A DNA stretch of 64,000 bases from the NCBI GenBank assembly GCA_017858735.1, contig JAFMBH010000003.1:58712-122711 (forward strand), written 5' to 3'. The translations under genes were made by a program, and so were the position numbers. Position 1 is the stretch's first letter; each line of letters begins with the position of its first letter. Positions 1 through 10,707 of this stretch are shown piece by piece. Under the pieces are notes generated by a model. That model was not told where the DNA came from. It was given only the letters and a program-made list of their open reading frames with translations, and searched no databases. The stretch is from Bacteroidota bacterium. Its GTDB lineage: Bacteria > Bacteroidota > Bacteroidia > Chitinophagales > Saprospiraceae.

Positions 1-1448
1 GACTTGCTGACGCGATGCTTGATTCTACTCCCTTGGTTTGTATAACGGGACAAGTAGCCTCAACTTTACTTGGTTCTGATGCATTTCAGGAAACAGATGT
101 AATAAATTGTACCATGCCTGTAACAAAATGGAACCATCAGATCACCCACGCTGCTGAAATTCCATCCGTTTTTGCCAAAGCTTTTTATATAGCCAATTCA
201 GGCAGACCGGGACCTGTGGTTATTGACATAACCAAAGATGCTCAAAATGAATTTTTTGATTTCGAATATTTGCCCTGCACGCACATTAGAAGTTACCATC
301 CATTGCCTAAACTGAATGAAGATGAAATAACATCAGCGGCTCAGATGATTAATAAGGCAAAGAAGCCACTCATTCTTGCAGGTCACGGTATTCAAATAGC
401 TAATGCCCAAAATCAGTTTAAATGGTTTGTGGAGAAATCGGGCATTCCGGTAGCCTGCACGCTACATGGGTTATCATCTCTTCCTGATGACCATCCTCAG
501 CATGTTGGAATGCTTGGCATGCATGGTAATTATGGAGCGAATATAAAACAAAATGAATGTGATGTGCTCATTGCTATTGGCATGCGTTTTGATGATAGGG
601 TAACTGGAAATTTAACAAAATACGCCAAACAAGCCAAAGTTATTCATATTGAAATTGACCCATCAGAAATTAATAAAAACGTAAAAGCAACCATTCCAGT
701 TCTTGGCGATGCCAAGATGGTTCTTGAGGCACTTTTACCCTTGATTGAAGAAAAAACTTATCCCGCGTGGCTTCAGGAATTTGGCGATTGTAAGAAAATT
801 GAATTTGAAAAGGTTATAAACAGGGACTTATCCCCTACTCCTGAGGGAAAAATGAGGATGGGAATGGTTGTGAAGGAAATTTCTGATCAAACGGATGGCA
901 TGGCTATTGTAGCTACTGATGTGGGACAACATCAAATGGCGGCTGCAAGATATTACACTTATCGTTCTACCAATCAATGGGTTTCATCAGGTGGAGCAGG
1001 AACCATGGGCTATGGACTCCCAGCTGCTTTTGGTGCCCAATACGCTCAACCTGATAAAACCGTCGTTGCTTTTATTGGAGACGGAGGTTTTCAAATGACT
1101 ATCCAGGAATTGGGCATGATAAATCAATGGAAAATGCCTGTGAAAATTGTTATTTTAGATAACAACTTCCTGGGAATGGTTCGTCAATGGCAACAATTAT
1201 TCTACGATAAAAGATACTCTTCGGTAGAACTTCAGAATCCTGATTTTCTAAAAATCGCCGAAGGATTTGGTATTACAGGAAAAAAGATTGAAGAGGTTTC
1301 CTCTTTAAAAGAGGCGGTAGCTGAAATGCTGGCCTACCCTGGTCCATACCTTTTACATGTAATGGTAGAAAAAGAGGACAATGTTTTTCCAATGGTTCAA
1401 AGTGGCGCTGGCGTGGGCGAAATCCTTCTTGAACCAAATATTAAATAG
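1..1448 (+). CDS. ilvB: Acetolactate synthase large subunit (5' end outside window)
   Basis: Catalytic subunit of acetohydroxyacid synthase, a ThDP/FAD enzyme that condenses pyruvate with pyruvate or 2-oxobutyrate in valine, leucine and isoleucine synthesis in the cytoplasm. The frame is open to the left edge (codons LADA precede the track's Met), so the listed ATG is internal and roughly 80-100 N-terminal residues are missing against the usual 560-590. The ThDP-binding motif is seen as [12 protein letters not shown] (about residue 354) followed by [11 protein letters not shown] (about 382), and GSDAFQE matches the family's second block. The small subunit gene follows after 5 bases, so the two are almost certainly one transcript. 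Identification is firm; only the start is unknown. Confidence 0.96.
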   Translation, partial: LADAMLDSTPLVCITGQVASTLLGSDAFQETDVINCTMPVTKWNHQITHAAEIPSVFAKAFYIANSGRPGPVVIDITKDAQNEFFDFEYLPCTHIRSYHPLPKLNEDEITSAAQMINKAKKPLILAGHGIQIANAQNQFKWFVEKSGIPVACTLHGLSSLPDDHPQHVGMLGMHGNYGANIKQNECDVLIAIGMRFDDRVTGNLTKYAKQAKVIHIEIDPSEINKNVKATIPVLGDAKMVLEALLPLIEEKTYPAWLQEFGDCKKIEFEKVINRDLSPTPEGKMRMGMVVKEISDQTDGMAIVATDVGQHQMAAARYYTYRSTNQWVSSGGAGTMGYGLPAAFGAQYAQPDKTVVAFIGDGGFQMTIQELGMINQWKMPVKIVILDNNFLGMVRQWQQLFYDKRYSSVELQNPDFLKIAEGFGITGKKIEEVSSLKEAVAEMLAYPGPYLLHVMVEKEDNVFPMVQSGAGVGEILLEPNIK

Positions 1449-1453
1449 TACTT

Positions 1454-1990
1454 ATGGAAAAAAAAGAATTTACCCTGTCGGTTTTTTCGGAAAATCAAAC
1501 AGGAATGGTATCCAGAGTTGTTGCCATTTTCACCAGAAGACACATCAATATAGAAAGCTTAAATACCTCAAAATCATCCCTTCCTGGTATTCACCGTTTT
1601 ACTATTGTTGTTTTCACTACAGAAGAAATGATAAAAAAACTGGTTGCCCAACTAGATAAGCAAATAGATATATTAAAAGCGTTTTACTACGAAAAGCACG
1701 AAATAATATATCAAGAAATAGCCCTTTATAAAATACCATCTTCTATTTTTGGTGATTCGTTGAAAGTTGAAAAATTTGTAAGAGAATACAATGTTCGTAT
1801 TTTAGAGATTGAACCAGAATTCATCGTGTTTGAAAAAACGGGCAGAGCCATAGAAACTGAAGCATTGTTGGAAGAATTCAAAAAATATGGTATATTTGAG
1901 TTCGTTCGTTCGGGGAGAGTGGCTATAACACGCCCAATGGAAAGCTTGAAGAATTATATGAAACGAATGGAATTAAGCGATAATTTTTAA
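1454..1990 (+). CDS. ilvN: Acetolactate synthase small (regulatory) subunit
   Basis: Regulatory partner of IlvB that activates the enzyme and normally carries valine feedback sensitivity. The 178 residues match the usual length for the family. An N-terminal ACT domain covers about residues 5-80, with the typical opening FTLSVFSENQTGMVSRV and the segment RRHINIESLN; the C-terminal half fits the AHAS small-subunit C domain. The start lies 5 bases after the ilvB stop, pointing to coupled translation and equal dosage of the two subunits. Other branched-chain genes (ilvD, ilvC, leu) presumably lie left of the window. No terminator hairpin was recognised downstream. Confidence 0.95.
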   Translation: MEKKEFTLSVFSENQTGMVSRVVAIFTRRHINIESLNTSKSSLPGIHRFTIVVFTTEEMIKKLVAQLDKQIDILKAFYYEKHEIIYQEIALYKIPSSIFGDSLKVEKFVREYNVRILEIEPEFIVFEKTGRAIETEALLEEFKKYGIFEFVRSGRVAITRPMESLKNYMKRMELSDNF

Positions 1991-2085
1991 AACACCTATA
2001 GAAACCCGGTAATTTTCTTTTTATTATCTTAAGAATTTTGCCAAAGTAAGACGGATTTTTTTCCTACCTATTAAAGTAATATTTA

Positions 2086-5000
2086 ATGGGTTTTACTTAT
2101 TTATTAACCCATATACACATCAGAATAAAAATTACATTACTGAAAGCATTCGTTTTTCTGCTGTTTGTCTTCCTACACCAGAATGGACTGGCAGCTCAAA
2201 ACCGAACATTAAAAGGAACCATTACAGATGCCGACGACAATAGTCCTATGATTGGCGTGACTGTTTTGGTCGTTGGGACTGGCATAGGAACAGTAACAGA
2301 CTTAGATGGCACTTATGCTATTCAGGTGGCCACAGGCCAAACATTACGTTATTCTTACACGGGCTATAAACCCAAAGAAATTAAGTCACTAATGAAACTT
2401 TACTCGATGTACAGCTCATTGCTGAAGCTACTGCACTGGGTGAAATAGTCGTCACGGCCCTGGGTATAAAGGAAGAAAAGAAAAAACTGGCTTATTCGAT
2501 TCAAGAAGTTAAGGGAGAGGCGCTGCAAAATACTGGAAGAGATAACTTCATTGTTTCTCTTCAAGGCAGGGTAGCTGGTCTGAACATGACGCCAACCAGT
2601 GGACAAGCGGGTGCATCTGTTGCTGTACAGTTACGTGGACCGAGTTCCATAGACGGAAATAACCAGCCATTATTTGTAGTGGATGGGTTACCTATTGATA
2701 ATCGCACGTTCAATCAGGGTGCTCTTGTATCTGATCAGGCAAACAGAGCCAACGATTATCAAAACAGAGCAGGTGATATTAATCCAGCTGATATTGAATC
2801 GGTTACTGTGTTAAAAGGCCCTGAAGCTGCTGCCTTATATGGAATTGATGCTTCTTCTGGTGCCATTATCATTACAACAAAAAAGGGAAGTACTGGAAAA
2901 GGAAAAATTAGTTACGATAACCTCTTCAGGAATGAACATCTTTATAGATTTCCAGAGTACAACAGTGACTACGCCAGAGGATTTAACGGATCAGCTGATC
3001 CAACCACTTCTTTCTTCTTTGGTCCAAAACTTCCCGCATCTACTCCAAAATATGATAATATCGATGCTTTTTTCAGGGACGGATTCACTCAAACCCATAA
3101 TTTAGGATTTGAAGGGGGTACCACCGGATTAAGTTATCGCCTTTCTACCGCTTATACCGATCAAAAAGGGGTTGTACCAACCAATGATTTCAATAGAATT
3201 TCTGTGCGCTTGAGTACGACAGCCAAAATTTCCGATAAGCTAAGTACCAGTAGTTCATTGAATTTTGTTAACTCAAATACCACAGCACCGCAGAGAGGAG
3301 CCAATGGATATTTAATAAGCTTACTTTCCTGGCCATTTTATGACGATGCGAGTGTGTTTTTAAATCCTGACGGAACAAGAAGGCAGTTGATTCAAAGTAC
3401 GACGGAACAAGATAATCCGTTGTTTAACGTGAATGCAAATAAAAATCAAACCAGAAACAAGAGAACGATAGGAAATTTCAGTGTCCTTTACGACCCATTT
3501 AAATGGTTGAATGTGACGGGAAGGTTTGGTATTGACGCTTATTCTACGATTGGTAATACATTACTTCACCCTGAATCTATCTATGGCATTACGGGTAGAG
3601 GCGTCATTGAATCATATAATGAAAATTCATTATTAATGAATGGCAATCTTCTTGTAACGGCCAAAAAGACATTTGGTGACTTCAAAGCATCTTTCACCTT
3701 TGGGAGTTCTGTAGATGATAGAAATTATGAAGTTACCGCAGTAAGGGGTGAAAAAATGTATATACCTGACTATAATAGTATCAATAATACAGATCCTACC
3801 ACTCAGCGTAACAAGTTGACCATAACCAGACAAAGATTACTCAGTTTATTGGGAACCTTTGATTTAGGATATAAGGATATTCTATTTTTCAATGTAAGAG
3901 GTAGAAATGACTGGTCTTCTACCCTGCCGTCAGTTAATCGCTCCTTCTTTTATCCTTCAACGGGATTAAGTTTTATATTCAGCGAATTACCCTTATTCAA
4001 TAATTCATCAATTCTTAGTTATGGTAAACTAAGAGCAACTTTATCTCAAACAGGTAAAGATGCTCCTCCTTATAAAATATTACCCGCTCTGTTCCCACAA
4101 ACAACCACGGGTGGAGGCTTTGCATTTGGTTTCTTTGGTGGAAATCCTGATTTGAAACCTGAACGTACACAGGGTTATGAATTTGGAACAGAACTTAAGT
4201 TGTTTAAGAATAGAATAGGTATAGACTTTGCTTATTTTAAAAATTCTCGTTTCGACCAGATTGTATCTCAACGTTTAAGTTACGGAACGGGATTCATTTT
4301 TGGACTCGTTAATGGAGGTACCTTTTCAAATCAAGGGTATGAAGTACAACTCTCTCTAACGCCAATTAAAAAAGAGAAGGTACAATGGGATATATTAATG
4401 AATTTCACCACTTTCACCACCACTGTTGAAAATCTCCCAGCTGATCAGGCAGAGTTTTATAATTCTGATACCTGGTTATTTGGAAATGCCCGTGCCAGCG
4501 CATTTGTCTCTGATTTAGCCAGATTTTACCCAACCATTAATTTAGATTATAACCAGCGGGGTCTTGGTAGTGCCACTGCTATTGGCGGTTACAGTTATCT
4601 TAGAAACAAAAATGGTGATATTTTAATTAATCCATCCAATGGATTACCCGTGGTTAACACAAATTTCCTACCTATTGGTGACAGAAACCCTGATTTCACC
4701 ATTGGCTTAACCAATGAATTCAGGGTAGGAGAATTTAGTCTTTCTTTTCTATTAGATATCAGAAAAGGAGGAGATGTTTACAACGGTACGGCAAGATTTT
4801 TACATCAAAGAGGATTAAGCACCACTTTACCTGACAGGAACCAACCTTATATTTTTAATGGCGTATTAAGGGATGGAAGAGAAAATACAGAAAGTCCCAC
4901 AAAGAATAGTATTCAAGTTACCCCATTAACCCGTAGTGATTTCTTTAGTGCTGCGCCGGAGTCAGAATTTGTAGAGGAAGATATAAATTGGATTCGTTTA

Positions 5001-5240
5001 AGAGATGTATCCATTAATTACAATATCCCCAGTTCCATTTTAAAAGGAAGTAAACTATTTAAAAGTGCCAAAGTATTTGTCAGTGGTACTGACTTATGGT
5101 TACTCACAAACTATAGTGGAGCCGACCCAAATGTTAATGGTAATTCAGCTACAACAAGAGGTGTAGGCGCATTTGGTTTCGATTTTGGTACTATTTCTTT
5201 GCCCAGAACTATTTCTGGTGGTATTAGAATAACCCTTTAA
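2086..5240 (+). pseudogene. SusC/RagA-type TonB-dependent receptor split by a one-base frameshift
   Basis: Outer-membrane TonB-dependent transporter that works with a SusD lipoprotein to import glycans or other large nutrients. The 5' piece (2086-2448) has a signal peptide ending near GLAAQ and the CarboxypepD_reg-like domain (NRTLKGTITD...LRYSYTGYKPKEIK). The 3' piece is open from upstream of 2385 to 5240 and contains the plug (QLRGPSSIDG, PLFVVDGLPID, VLKGPEAAALYG) and the long barrel. The track starts the second piece at 2586 only because that is its first Met; the matching frame is readable from 2385 (VTNETLLDVQLIAEATALGE). Restoring one base near 2383-2385 would give about 1051 residues, normal for SusC. 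It is either a recent loss of function or a sequencing/assembly error; the intact partner genes downstream favour error or a very recent event. Confidence 0.85.
2380..2393 (+). other. Frameshift site in the susC-like gene
   Basis: The sequence ATTAAGTCACTAAT is read in the upstream frame as I-K-S-L, which leads to a stop at 2446-2448. Joined to the downstream frame it gives I-K-V-T-N, the expected linker between the CarboxypepD_reg domain and the receptor body. The simplest repair is ATTAAAGTC, one A restored in a short A run. I see no X_XXY_YYZ slippery heptamer here, so programmed -1 frameshifting is not supported. Confidence 0.8.
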
Positions 5241-5251
5241 AATTTACGACA

Positions 5252-6742
5252 ATGAAAAAAATATTATATCCATTCGCTTTTTTACTCTTCCTGGGTAGTA
5301 GCTGCGAATCTTATTTTGACATTAATCAAGATCCAAGTAATCCGCAGGTAGCGGAAGGATTTGCCTTACTTCCACCTATTTTTGCCCAAATGGTTAGAGG
5401 TGACGCCTGGGATGCCAGATATATCGGTCAATATGTTCAATATTGGGGTTGGGTTTCAGCTGGAAATTCTTGGGACAGACAAGGTTTTGCTCCAGGATCG
5501 GACGCATGCGGTGAAAAATGGCGGTCTTATTACTGGTCTATTGGTACCAATATTGATTTAATTATTTCAGATGGTGTAGCAAACAATAAATGGGATTATG
5601 TGGGTGCAGCTAAAGCCGTGCGCGCCTGGAGCTGGCAATCTACGACAGACCTACATGGTGAAATGATTTTAAAACAAGCCTGGGAGCCAAATAGATATGT
5701 GTTTGATTACGATTCACAACAAGATGTTTACGCTGAAGTAGTTAGATTAAGTACCGAAGCACTGGCAGATTTAGATAAAACGGGTTATTCCGCCTCATTA
5801 TCAAGAGGAGATATTGTATATAAAGGAGATGTTAGCAAGTGGAAAAAATTCATTTACGCAAATCTTGCCAGAAACGCTATCCACTTATCAAACAAAGCCG
5901 CGTTCAGTGCGGACAAAGTAATAGAATATGTCGATAAAGCATTTCAGAATAATGCTGATAACTTTATGGTTCCTCATGCAGGAACCAATTCTGGAGATGC
6001 TAATTTTTATGGTCCATTAAGAAATAACATAGGAAATTTTGTTCAATCAGCCTACATTATTTCCTTGCTTGACGGCACGACTTTTACAGGCGTAAAAGAT
6101 CCAAGACTTCCCATCATGTTTACGGCAAGTCCTGATGCTGTGTTCAGAGGCGTTGCTCCCGCTTCAGGTGATCCGAATAATATTGCAGGTAGGAAGAATA
6201 GAATTCCTAATTTATGGGGTGGCTTAGGGGTTAGACCAGCAACTGGAAGATGGATTTTTAATGATAATGCGCCTCACGCCATTCTTATTTATCCGGAATT
6301 GCAATTTATCAAAGCAGAAGCTGCCTTCAAAAAAGGAGATAAAACGTTGGCCTATTCAGCCTTTAGACTTGGGGTTAGTGCAGCTATGGATTTTGTTGGT
6401 GTTTCAGCAGCCAATCGCGACGCTTATTTAGCGAGTGCTGCTATACCTAAATCTGGTAACGATTTGACCCTTAGTGATATCATGCTACAAAAATATATCG
6501 CTTTGTATGGTCAGGGTGCCCTTGAAACCTGGGTTGACATGAGAAGATATGAATATAGCAACGAAATATATAAAGGTATTTCTTTCCCAACCAGCCTTTA
6601 CCCGGACAATAGCGGAAAATTTGTTCAAAGAGTTCGCCCAAGATTTAACTCCGAATATGTTTGGAATTTAGCTACCCTAAGAGGACTTGGTGCTGATTTA
6701 CCCGATTATCACACAAAACAACTTTGGTTTGTTCAACCTTAA
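5252..6742 (+). CDS. SusD/RagB-family outer-membrane lipoprotein (SusD-like_2 type)
   Basis: Surface-exposed nutrient-binding lipoprotein that caps the SusC channel. It begins with a lipoprotein signal, MKKILYPFAFLLFLGSSC, in which Cys18 is the predicted lipidated residue. The mature start (FDINQDPSNPQ) and the helical TPR-like body with KAVRAWSWQSTTDLHGE fit the SusD-like_2 branch rather than classical starch SusD. The length of 496 residues is normal. It starts 11 bases after the SusC-like stop, the standard paired arrangement. No glycoside hydrolase, protease or sigma/anti-sigma gene is adjacent to reveal the substrate, so this is a solo pair of unknown specificity. Confidence 0.92.
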   Translation: MKKILYPFAFLLFLGSSCESYFDINQDPSNPQVAEGFALLPPIFAQMVRGDAWDARYIGQYVQYWGWVSAGNSWDRQGFAPGSDACGEKWRSYYWSIGTNIDLIISDGVANNKWDYVGAAKAVRAWSWQSTTDLHGEMILKQAWEPNRYVFDYDSQQDVYAEVVRLSTEALADLDKTGYSASLSRGDIVYKGDVSKWKKFIYANLARNAIHLSNKAAFSADKVIEYVDKAFQNNADNFMVPHAGTNSGDANFYGPLRNNIGNFVQSAYIISLLDGTTFTGVKDPRLPIMFTASPDAVFRGVAPASGDPNNIAGRKNRIPNLWGGLGVRPATGRWIFNDNAPHAILIYPELQFIKAEAAFKKGDKTLAYSAFRLGVSAAMDFVGVSAANRDAYLASAAIPKSGNDLTLSDIMLQKYIALYGQGALETWVDMRRYEYSNEIYKGISFPTSLYPDNSGKFVQRVRPRFNSEYVWNLATLRGLGADLPDYHTKQLWFVQP

Positions 6743-6752
6743 AAAAATTATC

Positions 6753-7508
6753 ATGAAGTTAACATATATGTGGAATGCCTTTTTATTCATTAGCGCATTT
6801 TCTTTAGTTTCCTGTGGTGAGGAATTTGATTTCCTAAGGAATGCCACACCAGCTACCAATGGTGCAAGGATTAAAATGTTCCATGCAGCGCCTGATGTTC
6901 CAGGAGTGGTTGCCTCCATCAACGATAAAGTTGTATCAGGTGTATTAACTACTGTTGGTGATCCTAGATTGGTAACTTACGGTAGCTTATTTCCTATTAT
7001 TGATTATGCCGTTATCCCTTCAGGAACGGCAAAACTGAAAATTACTGTACCGGCAACGGCTACTACCGGAGAAGTAAATTTGACTACAGATCTCAATTTA
7101 GCTGACAACACTTATTACACGGTACATGCTTTTGGCATAGCAGGTAAATATGACTTTTTGGTCTCACAAGATGATCTATCTATTCCTGATCCAGAGAAAA
7201 CATATATTCGGTTTTTAAGTGCCTTAACTGACAGCCCGGCAACAGGCATTCAATTTTTAGTTAACAACGTTGTAAACACTGAATTTACAGGTAGAAGCAC
7301 GGGAAAAGAAAATTTCCAGGCATTTGATCAGCCTGGTTCAACTCGTTTTACCATTGTTATTCGCGAAAAAGGAAAAACGGTCGCATTAAGTACGTTGAGT
7401 AATCTTAACTTAGTTCGTGGTAAAAAATACACCATTGTAGCCAGAGGAAGTAGCTCAGCCACATTAGCGGCACAAAAACCAATTATTGGGTTAGTATCTA
7501 ATAATTAA
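6753..7508 (+). CDS. DUF4397-domain lipoprotein
   Basis: Predicted exported lipoprotein with a DUF4397 (Ig-like, beta-rich) domain; biochemical role unknown. I start it at MKLTYMWNAF because this gives a clean lipoprotein signal ending LVSC and a 10-base gap to the SusD stop; the track's start lies inside the SusD gene and adds 22 unlikely residues. Family-like segments are ARIKMFHAAPDVPGV and, in a second copy, YIRFLSALTDSPATG, indicating two related halves. It closes the SusC-SusD unit and sits just before a strong terminator, so it is probably an accessory surface protein of that unit. About 251 residues. Confidence 0.85.
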   Translation: MKLTYMWNAFLFISAFSLVSCGEEFDFLRNATPATNGARIKMFHAAPDVPGVVASINDKVVSGVLTTVGDPRLVTYGSLFPIIDYAVIPSGTAKLKITVPATATTGEVNLTTDLNLADNTYYTVHAFGIAGKYDFLVSQDDLSIPDPEKTYIRFLSALTDSPATGIQFLVNNVVNTEFTGRSTGKENFQAFDQPGSTRFTIVIREKGKTVALSTLSNLNLVRGKKYTIVARGSSSATLAAQKPIIGLVSNN

Positions 7509-7524
7509 AACAAATTAAAAAGGG

Positions 7525-7563
7525 AAAGTGCCATTTCTTCATTGATTGGCACTTTTCTTTTTT
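7525..7563. terminator. Bidirectional intrinsic terminator
   Basis: Perfect 9-bp stem AAAGTGCCA / TGGCACTTT with a 13-base loop. On the plus strand it is followed by TCTTTTTT; on the minus strand the distal arm runs into CCCTTTTT. It lies between two convergent genes and can end both the SusC-SusD-DUF4397 transcript and the metalloprotease transcript, whose stop codon (7562-7564) it touches. Confidence 0.8.
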
Positions 7564-10500
7564 ACTGAATGACCCATTTAATGTGTTGTTTTTTTCCATC
7601 TTCTCCTCTTATATCCAACAAATAAATTCCATTAACTAAATCAAAAAGTTTAATATACATTTCATTTTCAAACTGACTTTTTATCCATTCACCCTTTTTA
7701 TTTCCCAGGAAATCCCACAAAATGATACGCGCCTTCCCTTCATTCAAAAAGGATATTTTACCTATATTTTCAGTAGCAGGATTTGGTGAAATGTAGACTA
7801 ATATCTCATTTTTAAGGATATTTGAAGAAGAAGTAACCTCTCCCAAATAACAACTTTTAAATCCCCAACTTCCAATGCTTCCCGTCTGATTAACGCCTTC
7901 AAATACCAATTGCCACAATCCATCTAATTTCTCCCCTTTCAATAAATTAAATAAATTACCCACATTTAGATTTAAAGAATCGCCACCAATACAAGAATCT
8001 GTTAAAATAGCTTCTTTTGAAAAAGTTATTTTATGCCATTGAAGCGATTTTAAACAATTTTTGGGCAAAGGAAGAGATAGACTCAAACCGGAGGGCGTTT
8101 TTAGAAATATCTTAACTTTTTCTATGTCTGATAACTTAATATTCATCCACATTTCCAGAAAATCAGTGATAACTCCTTTTTGATTAATAATCAGGTTTGA
8201 TTGCCTGAAGGGAATTTGATTGAGAACGAGCGTATCTACTTTCTTCCATTCGTCACAAATGGCTGGTTTTATATAAAAGGAAAATACATCTGAAACATTA
8301 CTTCCACATAAAATAGTATGATATTTTATGCGCCAGAAATACTGTTTTCCAGCTATCAAGGGTTTATTTGGATAAACATAAGAACCTACTGTCACAAGAG
8401 AATCAATAATGTATTCGAAAGTCTTACCTTCTGACAGCTCTATTTGGTACCAATCGGCTTTATCATTTGCTTTCCAGGAAAATAGAGGACGTACATCACT
8501 AATTTCAGATTTATTCAGCGGATAAACTGCTTCGAAATTCAGCGGCTTTTTTGTCTGATAATGCCATTCTATGGGAAAGCTAAACTTTTTATTTGTCGCA
8601 GCCACCTGAAGCGTTGCCTGATTAAAAACAGGTACCGTTTCACCCGCCGGGGCAGACAAACGCCATTCCAGTATCCCCGGTTTAACCATTACCATTTCAC
8701 GCCAACCAGGGTTCCATTGAGTTACATTTTCTATTTTAAAGGTTAAAGGAAAAATAGAATCCGCTAAGGTTGATAAATCCCAACGAAAAAGAATTTCTCC
8801 TTCACAGGTAAAATGAGAAACATCGAAAGGAAGCCCGTTAAAAAAACCCGCTATATTCTGAACAATAATATTGCCGGGACTTAGATTAAAAAATAATTTA
8901 TTTGTCCCCTTTACCCCTAATTTGTATGTAGCATTTTTAATATTTTCATTTATAAACAAAGAATATTTACCAAGATTTGGGACATTCCTTTTTAAGAAAA
9001 TCAGAGCATCTGGATTAGCTACATCCACTAAAAAAATATCTACTTTGTCGGCATATAATGGTGGAAGAAAAGTATTTGCCGGCAACCATTCAACATTTAA
9101 TGGTTCATCTGCTGAGTAAATTACATCCTCTTTTGGTTTTACTAAAGTAAAAGGCCCCATATTAGCCTTTACCCGAAGATTAAAAAGTTGCCAAACCAGA
9201 TTTGATTCAAATCTTCTTACAAGCCTTAAACTCATATCTCTCTCATAATCAGCTAATATAACGCCAGGCTCATTAACCATTTTAACCAATGAATCCATGC
9301 CTGGAAATGATCTGAAGGTATTAGACTTAAGTTCTGTCATTTTGATATTAGGACTATGTCCCGATATACTATTTAATGACATCGGATCACCAATATCAAT
9401 CGACTCCCAAGAAAACCAGGTAGTAGTATCTGAGGCAATTGGATGGAGTAAGAAGGGCGTATTCCTTGGAAGATAAGTGTTTTCAATATCCAGAGTTGAA
9501 ACCTTTCTATTTGACCTTGATACTTTTACACCACAAAATTGATAGGCCTTGGACATTAAAAGATTAGAAATTTCTTCTACACTACCACTATGAAATCGCG
9601 GCAAAACGTGTAGGCCTAAATTATCTGATTTACATAAACCCGGATAACCAAGGATGCTCATACCCGAGCCAGGTTCCCAGGCGGTAAGTGGATTTCGCTG
9701 AGCATTACAAATTACGCTGTTGAAAGTATGATTTCCCCCCAGCTGATGGGCAAGTTCATGGCTAAAATAATCAAAAATAAAAGAGATACCGTCTGGAACT
9801 AGCGCAGTAGAAACGCCCCTACCCTTTTCCCCTTTTTGACAAACACTGCCAAATTTACCAATACTTACCGTTTGCAATCCACCTAAAACATGTCCAATAT
9901 CATAATTAACGTCACCAATGATACGATCTAACAATTGTTGATTTTCACTACTTTCATTACCCTTGGTAAATGGATCAGCGTTAGCAAATTGAAAAATCAG
10001 GTCATCTGATCTATCTATAAGAACAAATCGAACCCCCAAATCTCTTTCAAAAACAGCATTTACCAAATTAACCATTTTGAGCATAACGGATAATACCTTG
10101 GCTATGTCACCACCATGAAAATCAGTAAACTCCCCGGTTGCACTAAGCGCTAAGCGAAAAACGCTCAATGAATCATTTGATGAAATGGTAAGAGATTTAT
10201 CAAGCGGTTGAAAATTATTTGAAGTTGAGGTAAAGCATTTTACACTTTCATTAAAGTCGTCATCGACCTCTACATCCCAGACACCTTCTTTTTTACTAAT
10301 AAATTTGGTAATAGAATCTCCTTTTATAGCATAAATTTCCCATTCATTATTCACTTTTAAAATTCTAAAATCCACCTGGGGAAAAAGTTTATGCGTTGAT
10401 TTCCAGACTTTAATCATAGGAAATCGCTGCTGTAAAGAAGATGGCATAACCTCGGCGGCTTGTAACTTAAGAAAAGCAGACAATCCATTAGGAAAAGAGA

Positions 10501-10585
10501 CCAACACAGAGTCCTGGGCGGATCCATGCAATATTCCAGCAGCGCAAAAAAATAGGTAAAGGAAAAAATTTTTAAAAATTTTCAT
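7562..10585 (-). CDS. Secreted metzincin zinc metalloprotease with P-domain and T9SS type A tail
   Basis: Predicted extracellular protease. An N-terminal signal (MKIFKNFF... to GSAQ) is followed by a pro-region and a reprolysin-like catalytic domain with the zinc site HELAHQLGGNH (HExxHxxGxxH, about residue 275-285) and a Met-turn candidate, SGMSILGY. Then come Ig/Fn3-like segments (YFWRIKY region), a P/Homo B-like domain ending GSIGSWGFKSC, and a C-terminal type A sorting domain (ISPNPATENIG... GIYLLDI) that sends the protein through the T9SS. The track start adds eight residues (MRYSLNNK); I prefer MKIF because the signal peptide then starts cleanly. It is a single-gene unit, divergent from tex. 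The native substrate cannot be told. Confidence 0.9.
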   Translation of the reverse strand: MKIFKNFFLYLFFCAAGILHGSAQDSVLVSFPNGLSAFLKLQAAEVMPSSLQQRFPMIKVWKSTHKLFPQVDFRILKVNNEWEIYAIKGDSITKFISKKEGVWDVEVDDDFNESVKCFTSTSNNFQPLDKSLTISSNDSLSVFRLALSATGEFTDFHGGDIAKVLSVMLKMVNLVNAVFERDLGVRFVLIDRSDDLIFQFANADPFTKGNESSENQQLLDRIIGDVNYDIGHVLGGLQTVSIGKFGSVCQKGEKGRGVSTALVPDGISFIFDYFSHELAHQLGGNHTFNSVICNAQRNPLTAWEPGSGMSILGYPGLCKSDNLGLHVLPRFHSGSVEEISNLLMSKAYQFCGVKVSRSNRKVSTLDIENTYLPRNTPFLLHPIASDTTTWFSWESIDIGDPMSLNSISGHSPNIKMTELKSNTFRSFPGMDSLVKMVNEPGVILADYERDMSLRLVRRFESNLVWQLFNLRVKANMGPFTLVKPKEDVIYSADEPLNVEWLPANTFLPPLYADKVDIFLVDVANPDALIFLKRNVPNLGKYSLFINENIKNATYKLGVKGTNKLFFNLSPGNIIVQNIAGFFNGLPFDVSHFTCEGEILFRWDLSTLADSIFPLTFKIENVTQWNPGWREMVMVKPGILEWRLSAPAGETVPVFNQATLQVAATNKKFSFPIEWHYQTKKPLNFEAVYPLNKSEISDVRPLFSWKANDKADWYQIELSEGKTFEYIIDSLVTVGSYVYPNKPLIAGKQYFWRIKYHTILCGSNVSDVFSFYIKPAICDEWKKVDTLVLNQIPFRQSNLIINQKGVITDFLEMWMNIKLSDIEKVKIFLKTPSGLSLSLPLPKNCLKSLQWHKITFSKEAILTDSCIGGDSLNLNVGNLFNLLKGEKLDGLWQLVFEGVNQTGSIGSWGFKSCYLGEVTSSSNILKNEILVYISPNPATENIGKISFLNEGKARIILWDFLGNKKGEWIKSQFENEMYIKLFDLVNGIYLLDIRGEDGKKQHIKWVIQ

Positions 10586-10622
10586 TTTATTATTTAGTGA
10601 ATAACGCAAATATCATGCTTTT

Positions 10623-10639
10623 ATGCATTTTAAATGCAT
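10623..10639. promoter_or_regulatory. 17-bp palindrome between divergent protease and tex genes
   Basis: ATGCATTT-T-AAATGCAT is a perfect inverted repeat around a single T. It lies about 38 bases upstream of the protease start and about 40 bases upstream of the tex -7 element, a place suited to an operator acting on either promoter. No cognate regulator is adjacent, so this is a candidate site only. Confidence 0.35.
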
Positions 10640-10679
10640 TGAATATATATTTGATACATTAAAAAGTTGAATTATGGTT

Positions 10680-10687
10680 TAAATTTG
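10680..10687 (+). promoter_or_regulatory. -7 promoter element of tex
   Basis: TAAATTTG matches the Bacteroidota -7 consensus TAnnTTTG and lies 20 bases before the tex ATG, giving a short leader. A TTTG that could serve as the -33 element (10650-10653) is about 26 bases upstream, farther than the usual 19-21, so only the -7 part is well supported. Confidence 0.5.
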
Positions 10688-10707
10688 CCCACCAAAAAAA
10701 ATACCAA

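Noticed and set aside
1381-1659. 92-residue frame across the ilvB-ilvN junction
   Set aside because: It overlaps two certain genes in another frame and its protein is not family-like.
2371-2400. Programmed -1 ribosomal frameshift in the SusC-like gene
   Set aside because: No slippery heptamer of the X_XXY_YYZ type is in the correct frame; a missing base explains the join better.
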